DNA from: VXNE01 sp965248075 | GTDB lineage: Bacteria; Pseudomonadota; Gammaproteobacteria; Pseudomonadales; Azotimanducaceae | Length of the DNA: 64,000 nucleotides | Reading direction: 5' to 3' | NCBI GenBank assembly: GCA_965248075.1 | Contig: CBDFIL010000003.1 | Span: 1,116,001-1,180,000 of the forward strand | Shown here: positions 17,940 to 25,330 of the stretch, piece by piece | Layout: each line of letters opens with the position of its first letter | Position numbering within the stretch: the first letter of the stretch is position 1 | Position numbers and translations under genes: made by a program | The notes under the pieces: generated by a model | What the model was told of the DNA's origin: nothing | Database searches by the model: none | The model's input: the letters and a program-made list of their open reading frames with translations, nothing else

Positions 17940-19265
17940 TCAAGGACCATCGGAGGCTCCGAGGACCACCGCAGAAGGTGGCGACGGCGGGCGCTCAAGG
18001 TGGGCAAGACTGGCCGGCGACAGCTTGTAGCGGACGGCATTGCCTTCGTGCAGTCCATTGAATTCGCCTTCGACATAGGCGGCAACGGCCTGGTGATCGT
18101 CCCCGGGAATTCCCGCCGCGGCGGCCATGGCAACCACCTCCCCATGCCGGAACGCCCGCCAATCGAGAACGCACCGGCGAATGACCTGCCCCACGAATTC
18201 CCGGTGCACCAGGGCGACCCTGTGCGGGGAGTCCATCTGTGCACGCAGCGCCGTATATTGCCGGGCGGAAGACAGGTAGGTGTCCAGAAACACCTGCCTG
18301 AGCAACGCGACGTCGTTCAGTTCATAAACGCCCAGGAGCCCATCGACATAGTCCCGATCCTCGGTAGCAAGGAAGGACAGCGGCGCCAGGCCCGCCTTCA
18401 GCAGGGGAACGTTCGCAGCAATGCGCGACGTGCGCTTGTTGACGTCGGCAAACGGCTGCAGATACGGGAGGTGAACGAGCACGAAGAAGGACTGTTCAAA
18501 CGGATCGGTGATCGTCGTCGCCTTCGCCAGAAGGACTTCGAACTCCGCGGCGATGTCGAACTCGTCCTCCAGCGGAAGATAGGCGGAGCGGCCGATCGCT
18601 ACCGGCAGACGCCGCAACCGGCCGGCAAGGGCCGGATCGTACAGCAGGCCATTGGAAAGCAGCGCATGGATGTCGCAAAGGGTACGTCGATCGACGTCTG
18701 CGTCGGCGAGATTGTCCGCTACATACCGAATGGCGTCCCTGTGGTTCAGGATCATCAACGCCTCGGCGCGATCCTTGCCCGCGGCCTCCTCACCGGCCTC
18801 GATCAATCGCTCGGTCTGCAGGATGTCGTACGTGTTGCCCTCCATGCGGGACGACGCCCATGTGAGATCCACCAGCCACCGCGTGAGAATCCGTCGCGCG
18901 TACGTGCCCGCGGGGAGCTGTTCCGAAGGCGTACCGGCTTCCCTTAGCCGAGTGCGATCCCCGTCTTCCAGGTACACGGTGTCGTTTGGAATGTAGGCGT
19001 CAAGGAAGGCGCGACGGTAGCCCACCGGGACCCGTCGGTGAAACGGCGTCTCCAGGTGAGCGCGGATCCGCATGACGTCAGCCACCCGGTATCGGGTGCC
19101 CGGTCCCCTGCCCGCGACGACCAGCATCCTGTCCTCGACAAGCGCCTTGAGCGCCCGCCATACGGTCGCATCGCTGCGATCCGGCACAACGCCCGCGCGT
19201 ATCTCTCCGCGCCTGACGTTCGGGTGCGACCCGACGAATTCCAGGATGGCTTCGGGAAGTCCCAT
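17940..19265 (-). CDS. Fic-family protein with a degenerate active-site motif
   Basis: A 441-residue Fic protein with an N-terminal winged-helix-like region (about 1-60). An (S/T)xxxE(G/N)-type inhibitory motif is present, SSRMEGN at 138-144. The Fic core reads LQPFADVNKRTSRI (269-282), where AMP-transferring Fic enzymes have HPFxDGN(G/K)RxxR. The catalytic His is replaced by Gln and the Gly by Val, so classic AMPylation is doubtful. I believe this QPFxDVNKRTSR variant is a recurrent Fic subfamily. The start at 19265 (MGLPEAILEFVG) is chosen from domain extent. Direct repeats overlap the promoter region, suggesting autoregulation by the winged helix. Confidence 0.85.
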   Translation of the reverse strand: MGLPEAILEFVGSHPNVRRGEIRAGVVPDRSDATVWRALKALVEDRMLVVAGRGPGTRYRVADVMRIRAHLETPFHRRVPVGYRRAFLDAYIPNDTVYLEDGDRTRLREAGTPSEQLPAGTYARRILTRWLVDLTWASSRMEGNTYDILQTERLIEAGEEAAGKDRAEALMILNHRDAIRYVADNLADADVDRRTLCDIHALLSNGLLYDPALAGRLRRLPVAIGRSAYLPLEDEFDIAAEFEVLLAKATTITDPFEQSFFVLVHLPYLQPFADVNKRTSRIAANVPLLKAGLAPLSFLATEDRDYVDGLLGVYELNDVALLRQVFLDTYLSSARQYTALRAQMDSPHRVALVHREFVGQVIRRCVLDWRAFRHGEVVAMAAAAGIPGDDHQAVAAYVEGEFNGLHEGNAVRYKLSPASLAHLERPPSPPSAVVLGASDGP

Positions 19266-19266
19266 G

Positions 19267-19286
19267 AAACGATCTATTAAACGATC
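19267..19286. repeat. Direct repeat AAACGATC upstream of fic
   Basis: AAACGATC at 19267-19274 and 19279-19286, 12 bases apart, directly upstream of the fic start. On the minus strand the spacer includes TTTAAT, a possible -10 box, so the repeats could be a repressor site. Confidence 0.45.
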
Positions 19287-19436
19287 AAGTGTTTGAAGTG
19301 TATCCGAATACAGGAATGTTGGCCGACTTCGTTGCATCCGTTCTGCAACGATAGGCGGCACGTCGGCAGCGTGACTCGAGCGCCGACAACCACACGCCGC
19401 GCGACCGGATCCAACCCGCGCCCCCGGCCTCCAGCG

Positions 19437-20624
19437 TCAGCCGATATGGATCTGCACGGCCGCGGCCGCCGACCGTGCCTTCTCGCGCGCTTCCTCGATC
19501 GAAGCCCCCAACGCGAGGGCGACGCCCATACGTCGTTCGCCACGCACTTCCGGCTTGCCAAAGAGCCGCAACTGGGTGTCCGGGCTGGCCAGGGCGTCCT
19601 CGAGCCCCGAGTAGGACACGCGGTTCGATTGCCCCTCGGCCAGGATGACTGCCGATGCCGCCGGGCCGTACTGGCGAATCGCAGGAATCGGCAGACCGAG
19701 GATCGCCCGCGCGTGCAGGGCGAACTCCGAGAGATCCTGGCCGATCAGCGTCACCATGCCCGTGTCGTGCGGACGGGGGCTGACTTCGGAGAACCAGACC
19801 ACGTCGTCGGTGATGAAGAACTCCACGCCGAAGAGCCCGCGCCCCCCGAGTGCGTCGGTGACGGCCGCCGCCACCCTCTCGCACTCGGTCCGTGCGGCCA
19901 CGCTCATGGATTGAGGTTGCCACGATTCCTGGTAGTCGCCGCCTTCCTGGCGATGACCGATGGGCTCGCAGAAACTCACCTCGCCCGCACCGTGGCGCAC
20001 CGTCAGCAACGTGATCTCGTAGTCGAAGTCGACGAAGCCCTCGACGATGACCTTGTCCGCCGCACCCCGGGCGCCCTCGCGGGCGTACTGCCAGGAGCGC
20101 GGCGCGTCCGCCGGCGTACGCACGGTGGACTGGCCCTTGCCCGACGAACTCATCACCGGTTTCACGACGCAGGGCGTGCCGATCTCCTCGATGGCCGCGC
20201 GGTATTCGTGTTCCGTGGCCGCGAAACGGTACGGCGACGTCCTGATCCCGAGCTGCTCCGCGGCGAGCCGTCGGATGCCCTCGCGGTTCATCGTCAGACG
20301 CGCGGCGCGGGCCGTCGGGATGACGTGCACGCCTTCGCTTTCGAGCTCGACCAGCGTCGGGGTCGCGATGGCCTCGATCTCCGGTACGACGAGGTCGGGC
20401 CGTTCGGCTTCGATGAGGGCGCGCAGGGCCGCGCCGTCGAGCATGTCCAGCGCATGGGCCCGATGCGCAACCTGCATGGCGGGTGCGTTCGGGTAGCGGT
20501 CGGCGGCAATCACTTCGACGCCGAAGCGCTGCAACTCGATGGCGACTTCCTTGCCGAGTTCGCCGGACCCGAGCAGCAACACCCGGGTGCCGTTCGCCGA
20601 CAGCGGTGTGCCGATCGTCGTCAT
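19437..20624 (-). CDS. purT: Formate-dependent phosphoribosylglycinamide formyltransferase
   Basis: A folate-independent GAR transformylase of purine synthesis (formate + ATP + GAR). It has 395 residues, an ATP-grasp enzyme. The N-terminal pre-ATP-grasp Rossmann-like domain contains VLLLGSGELGKEVAIELQR; ATP-grasp features include CVVKPVMSSSGKGQS, VEGFVDFDYEITLL and GLFGVEFFITDDVVWFSEVS, and the conserved RPHDTGMVTL follows. ATG 20624 overlaps the upstream carbonic-anhydrase-like gene by ATGA. Complete and ordinary. Confidence 0.96.
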   Translation of the reverse strand: MTTIGTPLSANGTRVLLLGSGELGKEVAIELQRFGVEVIAADRYPNAPAMQVAHRAHALDMLDGAALRALIEAERPDLVVPEIEAIATPTLVELESEGVHVIPTARAARLTMNREGIRRLAAEQLGIRTSPYRFAATEHEYRAAIEEIGTPCVVKPVMSSSGKGQSTVRTPADAPRSWQYAREGARGAADKVIVEGFVDFDYEITLLTVRHGAGEVSFCEPIGHRQEGGDYQESWQPQSMSVAARTECERVAAAVTDALGGRGLFGVEFFITDDVVWFSEVSPRPHDTGMVTLIGQDLSEFALHARAILGLPIPAIRQYGPAASAVILAEGQSNRVSYSGLEDALASPDTQLRLFGKPEVRGERRMGVALALGASIEEAREKARSAAAAVQIHIG

Positions 20625-21157
20625 GGCCGATCCGCCACCCCTTGCAGCGCCAGCTCCTTCTGCATGCGCTTGAAGTTGTTCACGTAGAGGTCCGAGAAGC
20701 CCTTGATCTCGGCGATCTCGGCGTCGGTGACCTCGCGCACGATGCGCCCTGGCGAGCCGAGCACCAGGCTGCGGTCCGGGATTTCCTTGCCCTCCGCGAT
20801 CAGCGCATTGGAGCCGATCAGGCAGTTGTCGCCGATCCTCACGTCGTTCAGCACCACGGCGTTGATCCCGATGAGACTGTTGTTGCCGATGGTGCAGCCG
20901 TGGATGGTCGCCTGGTGTCCTATCGTGACGTCGTCGCCCACCGTGACGGGGAAGCCCTCGTCCATGTGCACGATCGCGCAATCCTGAATGTTCGAGTTCC
21001 TGCCGATCACGATCGCGTCGTAGTCCCCGCGGACCACCGCGCCGTACCAGACGCTCGCGTTGTTGCGCAGCGTCACCGAGCCGATGACGGCGGCGGATTC
21101 CGCGACGAAGTAGTCCCCTTCGGCCACCACGCGTTGCATACCGAGGCTGTAGATCAT
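20621..21157 (-). CDS. Gamma-class carbonic anhydrase homologue (YrdA/PaaY family)
   Basis: A 178-residue left-handed beta-helix protein built of hexapeptide repeats (VRIGDNCLIGSNALIAEG and similar). The three metal-binding histidines of the gamma-CA family are present at H64 (AIVHMDE), H81 (TIGHQAT) and H86 (TIHGC). It could hydrate CO2 or be a related acyl/metal enzyme; substrate is not predictable from sequence. It overlaps purT by ATGA and is the upstream gene of that pair. Confidence 0.9.
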   Translation of the reverse strand: MIYSLGMQRVVAEGDYFVAESAAVIGSVTLRNNASVWYGAVVRGDYDAIVIGRNSNIQDCAIVHMDEGFPVTVGDDVTIGHQATIHGCTIGNNSLIGINAVVLNDVRIGDNCLIGSNALIAEGKEIPDRSLVLGSPGRIVREVTDAEIAEIKGFSDLYVNNFKRMQKELALQGVADRP

Positions 21158-21252
21158 CCGTTGCCGCCCTGTCCATCGCCGAGGCTGCAGGCATTGTGTC
21201 CAAGCTCGGTCGGCAAATCCACAGGTCCCCGGGCCAGCGCCCCGGCTGACGC

Positions 21253-21258
21253 TATAAT
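21253..21258 (+). promoter_or_regulatory. Predicted -10 box immediately before the Nudix gene
   Basis: A perfect TATAAT ends 6 bases before the GTG start at 21265, so the transcript would start at or next to the start codon (leaderless). No convincing -35 hexamer is seen. Confidence 0.5.
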
Positions 21259-21264
21259 TCCCGC

Positions 21265-21804
21265 GTGAACTACTGCAGCCGCTGCGGACGGGGTGTCGAG
21301 CGGAAGATACCGCCCGGCGACAACCGCGAACGATTCGTATGCGGTCACTGCGGCGCCATCCACTATCAGAACCCGAGGATAGTGACCGGATGCCTGCCGG
21401 TATGGGGCGACCGCGTGCTGTTGTGCAGGCGCGCCATCGAGCCGCGCCGGGGCCGATGGACGCTGCCGGCGGGGTTCCTCGAAGCGAGCGAGACGGTCCC
21501 CGCGGGCGCGCTGCGCGAGACGTGGGAGGAGGCCCGCACCAGGGTCGACATCCAGGCGCTCTACACGGTCTTCAGCGTCCCCCACATCTCCCAGATACAC
21601 ATGTTCTTCCGCGCGCAACTGGTGGACGGAACCTTCGGCGTCGGGGAGGAGAGCCTGGACGTGCGCCTCTTCGACGAAGACGGTGTGCCCTGGGAGGAAC
21701 TGGCTTTCCCCGTCGTCACGAAGACGCTGCGACACTATTTCGCCGATCGCCCCGCGGAGCGGTTCCCGGTGCACACCGAGGACATCATCGTCGAACGGCG
21801 CTGA
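21265..21804 (+). CDS. Nudix hydrolase with N-terminal zinc ribbon
   Basis: A 179-residue protein with GTG start. A four-Cys zinc ribbon (CSRCG at 4-8, CGHCG at 26-30) is followed by the Nudix domain. The box is G70-x5-E76-x7-R84E85-x2-E88E89 (GFLEASETVPAGALRETWEE), with the final Gly of the consensus replaced (AR in place of xG). It hydrolyses an NDP-X compound; NADH pyrophosphatase-like and ADP-ribose-type substrates are both possible. It is transcribed away from the gamma-CA/purT pair. Confidence 0.9.
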   Translation: MNYCSRCGRGVERKIPPGDNRERFVCGHCGAIHYQNPRIVTGCLPVWGDRVLLCRRAIEPRRGRWTLPAGFLEASETVPAGALRETWEEARTRVDIQALYTVFSVPHISQIHMFFRAQLVDGTFGVGEESLDVRLFDEDGVPWEELAFPVVTKTLRHYFADRPAERFPVHTEDIIVERR

Positions 21805-21838
21805 TCGCCCCCGAGGACCTGGCGCCGCCCGTGCCGGA

Positions 21839-22927
21839 TCAGCCGCCCCGCGAGGGCAGCGCGACCACGGCGGTGCCGAACGCGCTCGCGAGCCCCGACT
21901 GGTTGACGTTCTGCATCCGCACCGCCACGAGGTGCTCCCCGTCCACCACGCTCTTGCCCGTGACTTCGCCCTCTACCGTGTTCGTGTCACCCACGACGTT
22001 CGGATGCCGGATCGACGCCGTCAGGCGTTTGAGCTTGCCGTCGTCGCCCATCCAGTCCGTGACAATCTGCGCCAGCCAGCAGACGCGCTGCGGCCCGAAG
22101 TCGAACTGGCCGGGCATGTTGCGCCGGTCCTTCGCATGCTCGGCGTCGAAACGGCCACCGCCGCCAAGATCGGCGGAACCCGACGCCTCCAGGGCGGCCC
22201 GGGTGGTGCGGTAGGTACCGAGTACGCCGTAGGTAAAGAGAAACAGTTCGCTGACCGAATAGGTTCCCTTCGGCAACGCCGGTAGCGCGTCGCCCAGGGC
22301 GATGTCTTCCCAGTAGCGGGTCTCGGCGCCCCGGCGTTGCCTCTCCCAGACCAGCGGGTCCGCCGGCTCGGGACGGGCATCGGCGTCCTTCGCCTCCCGG
22401 TCGTAATCGAGCGTGCCGCCGGTATTCTGGTATCGGGCCATCACCGTCCGCACGTCGGCCACTACTTCCTGGCGCTGGTTGCTGTAGGTGACGAGGCCGG
22501 TGTTGAGGTTGATGGCGCCGATGCGGCCGCTCTGCTTGCGCACCGTCTCGCCGACCCGCTCGGTCGCCGTGATCAGGTCGTCCCGCCAGACCGGACGTAC
22601 GAAGTCGATCTCGACCCCCGCGTAGTTGACGGGCAGGTACTGCGTCGAAACCCGCGCGCGATCGATGTTGCCGGTCTCCCCGGCCACCACGCCGAGCGCG
22701 ACGCTGTAGAGGAACGTCGGCGGCGCGGTGATCGTCCCGAACCGGCTCGCCGCCGCGTGATCCTCGTTCCGCCACAGGGGGTTGTAGTCCCCGATGCCGT
22801 CACCGAAGCGCCGGACGTTGTCGAGACTGGCCTGTTTTGTCGGCCGCTGCGCCAGCGTTTCGCCGATGGTCTTGCGGTACTCCGCCTGGAACTCGTCGAT
22901 CGTAGTGATCAGCCCGCTCTGCGCCAT
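21839..22927 (-). CDS. MaoC-like (FAS1-type) dehydratase, two hot-dog domains
   Basis: A 362-residue protein. An N-terminal MaoC dehydratase domain (FGDGIGDYNPLWRNEDHAAA, then APPTFLYSVALG) is followed by a second hot-dog region with GPQRVCWLAQIVTDWMGDDG and LTASIRHPNVVGDT. Such proteins hydrate or dehydrate acyl-CoA thioesters. ATG 22927 follows AGGAGGACATC, a near-perfect Shine-Dalgarno. It stands alone and converges with the Nudix gene. Confidence 0.85.
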   Translation of the reverse strand: MAQSGLITTIDEFQAEYRKTIGETLAQRPTKQASLDNVRRFGDGIGDYNPLWRNEDHAAASRFGTITAPPTFLYSVALGVVAGETGNIDRARVSTQYLPVNYAGVEIDFVRPVWRDDLITATERVGETVRKQSGRIGAINLNTGLVTYSNQRQEVVADVRTVMARYQNTGGTLDYDREAKDADARPEPADPLVWERQRRGAETRYWEDIALGDALPALPKGTYSVSELFLFTYGVLGTYRTTRAALEASGSADLGGGGRFDAEHAKDRRNMPGQFDFGPQRVCWLAQIVTDWMGDDGKLKRLTASIRHPNVVGDTNTVEGEVTGKSVVDGEHLVAVRMQNVNQSGLASAFGTAVVALPSRGG

Positions 22928-23030
22928 GATGTCCTCCTGTTCCAATCGAGGCAGTCTACCAATTGCGTCGCTCCGGAAGTCCTCCCGGCATCGGCTCGAC
23001 CGCATGCCCGCGACGGACGTTCCGCACTTG

Positions 23031-23082
23031 TCCCGCCCGGTCCCGCCCGGCCCTCCTCTTGTCCCGCCAGGCCCTCCTCGGT
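23031..23082. repeat. Short tandem repeats upstream of the MaoC gene
   Basis: GTCCCGCCCG occurs twice in tandem (23031-23050), then GCCCTCCTCTT, GTCCCGCCAG and GCCCTCCTCGG: an imperfect two-unit array in the MaoC/glyoxalase intergenic space. No function is evident. Confidence 0.6.
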
Positions 23083-23117
23083 TACTGTGCCCGGTGGAAC
23101 GGAAACGCGGAACCACC

Positions 23118-23534
23118 ATGAAATACTTGCACACCATGGTCCGGGTCACAGACCTCGACGCATCGATCGGCTTCTACGAGGCGATCGGCCTGACGGAAAT
23201 CAACCGCATCGACAACGACGGCGGCCGGTTCACCCTGGTGTTCATGGCAGCGCGCGGCGACGCGGACGCCCAGGTCGAACTCACGCACAACTGGGATCCC
23301 GAGACCCTCGGCGGCGGCCGCAACTTCGGCCATCTCGCGTACGCCGTGGACGATATCTACGGCCTCTGCCAGAGCCTGATGGACGCCGGCGTGACCATCA
23401 ACCGGCCGCCGCGAGACGGCTACATGGCCTTCGTGCGCTCCCCCGACGGCGTCTCCGTCGAACTGCTGCAGAAAGACGGGCCGCGAGCCCCGGCAGAACC
23501 CTGGCAGAGCATGGAGAACACGGGCGAGTGGTGA
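23118..23534 (+). CDS. Lactoylglutathione lyase (glyoxalase I)-like protein
   Basis: A 138-residue vicinal-oxygen-chelate protein opening MKYLHTMVRVTDLDASIGFY. The metal ligand set H5, E54 (QVELTHN), H72 (FGHLAYAV) and E115 (SVELLQKD) is complete. It probably detoxifies methylglyoxal with glutathione. The length is typical of GloA. It is monocistronic; a following gap (23535-23713) holds no gene. Confidence 0.85.
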   Translation: MKYLHTMVRVTDLDASIGFYEAIGLTEINRIDNDGGRFTLVFMAARGDADAQVELTHNWDPETLGGGRNFGHLAYAVDDIYGLCQSLMDAGVTINRPPRDGYMAFVRSPDGVSVELLQKDGPRAPAEPWQSMENTGEW

Positions 23535-23713
23535 TGGTGAACGCTGAGCGGTAAGAGGCCGCTTCGCCACGCGACGCCATCATCGTCCGCGCGCGCGGAT
23601 GAACCGGGAGCGGAGGCCGGTAGCAGGCACCCTCGATTCATGTTACGTTTCGTAACGATACCCTTCCCCGGAGCGGCAGCGACGCCATCGGCTCCTGACC
23701 ACCCGAGCCCCCG

Positions 23714-25330
23714 ATGCGCAAGACCTACATCACCGCCATCGTCATAGCGGCCGCCACGGTCCTGTGGCTCGCCTCCGGCCAGTTCGGCGACAACACCGAC
23801 GCAGCAACGCAGCTCAGCATCTCCGAGCGCAACGAGCGCGTGGCCGCTGCCGTCCAGGACCGGCCGCCGTCGCGGGTGCGTGCCCGGGTGAGCACGGCGA
23901 TGCAACAGACCGCCTACGCCAACGTCCGCGGGCGCACCGAGAACAAGCGTACCGTGCAGGTACGGGCGGAGACCGTCGGGCGCATCGTGGCCCGGCCGGT
24001 GGAGCGCGGTGACCGCGTGGCGACCGGCGACGCGCTCTGCCACCTGTCGAGAGACGATCGCGACGCGCGCCTCGCCGAGGCGCAGGCCGCGCTCAGGCAG
24101 GCGTACATCGAGTATCGCGGCAGCCAGCAGCTCAAGACCCAGGGGTTCCAGTCGGAGACGGCCATCGCGACCGCGGCTGCACGGCTCGCCGCCACACGGG
24201 CCCGCCTTCGGTCCATCGAACTCGACATCGAGCGGACGCTGGTCCGCGCCCCCTTCGACGGCATGGTCGAGATCACGCACGTCGAGATCGGCGACTACGT
24301 GCAGCCGGGCATGGGCTGCGTGACGCTGGTCGACCTCGATCCGATGCTGCTCGTCGGCCAGATCGCGGAGAAGGACGTGCTCCGGGTTCGGGTCGGAGAG
24401 CCGGCCTTCGGCGAACTGGCCACGGGGCAACGGCTGGCCGGGGCGATCGGCTTCATCGCACAGCAGGCCGATGCGACGACCCGCACCTACCGCGTGGAGG
24501 TAGAGGTACCCAATGCCGACTACGCCCTGCGCAGCGGCATTACCGCGGACATCCTCATCGCCGCCGAGAGCGTGCCGGCGCACCATGTGAGTCCCGCCCT
24601 GTTCGCCCTCGACGACGCGGGGGCCGTAGGACTCAGGACGCTCGACACCGACAACGTCGTGCGGTTCCGTCGGGTGGACATCCTGCGCGACGACGAGACA
24701 GGCGTGTGGATCACCGGCCTGCCGGAGGTGGCGACGCTTATCACCGTGGGCCACGAGTTCGTCGTTCCGGGAGAACAGGTCGACGTCGACTTCGAGCCAA
24801 GCCGCGAGCCGCCGGCGCCGAGCGCGCCCGGTGTGCCGGCCATGGCGCGCATGCCAGTGGCCGGGCCGGCGCTGACGGCGCCGGATGATGCCTCGCCCTC
24901 CCTGGCCATCACGGTGCGGCAGGAAGGCATCTCGCCACAGGAGAGCGACCGGTTGCTGGTCACCCCGCTCGAGACCGAGCTGCGCTCCGTCGACGGCGTT
25001 ACCGAGATCGACTCCTTCGCATACGAGGGCGTGGCAGCCGTGCACGTCCGATTCGGTGCCGACCACGACTTCGACACCGTCGCACGCCATGTCCGCGACG
25101 CGGTCGAACGCGTCCGGCCGGAACTCCCGGCAACCGCCGAGGCACCGGTGATCGCGGAACACGACCCCGACGATTTCCCCGGCTTGCGCCTGGACGCTGG
25201 AACCGACGCGGTGCCGCCGCATGAGTTCGAACCGGGTTCCGAGTCGCCGGCAGCCGTTCCGGCGACGGCCGGCCCCGGCCTCGGTGGCGACGGCGCCATG
25301 GCTGACGCACCACCCCTGCACGCCTCGTGA
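23714..25330 (+). CDS. RND efflux periplasmic adaptor with an appended RND porter (PN1) subdomain
   Basis: A 538-residue HlyD/MFP-family adaptor: an N-terminal membrane anchor (AIVIAAATVLWLASG), a barrel-sandwich/lipoyl domain (about 75-115 and 175-205, AFDG-type APFDGMVEI), a helical hairpin (115-170) and beta-barrel and membrane-proximal domains to about 355. After a Pro/Ala-rich linker (360-395) comes an extra domain, residues 396-494 (EGISPQESDRLLVTPLETEL), which aligns without gaps to residues 46-144 of the pump encoded next, about half the positions being identical. Ordinary adaptors end before this. The stop overlaps the pump start (GTGA), so the two are coupled. Confidence 0.93.
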   Translation: MRKTYITAIVIAAATVLWLASGQFGDNTDAATQLSISERNERVAAAVQDRPPSRVRARVSTAMQQTAYANVRGRTENKRTVQVRAETVGRIVARPVERGDRVATGDALCHLSRDDRDARLAEAQAALRQAYIEYRGSQQLKTQGFQSETAIATAAARLAATRARLRSIELDIERTLVRAPFDGMVEITHVEIGDYVQPGMGCVTLVDLDPMLLVGQIAEKDVLRVRVGEPAFGELATGQRLAGAIGFIAQQADATTRTYRVEVEVPNADYALRSGITADILIAAESVPAHHVSPALFALDDAGAVGLRTLDTDNVVRFRRVDILRDDETGVWITGLPEVATLITVGHEFVVPGEQVDVDFEPSREPPAPSAPGVPAMARMPVAGPALTAPDDASPSLAITVRQEGISPQESDRLLVTPLETELRSVDGVTEIDSFAYEGVAAVHVRFGADHDFDTVARHVRDAVERVRPELPATAEAPVIAEHDPDDFPGLRLDAGTDAVPPHEFEPGSESPAAVPATAGPGLGGDGAMADAPPLHAS

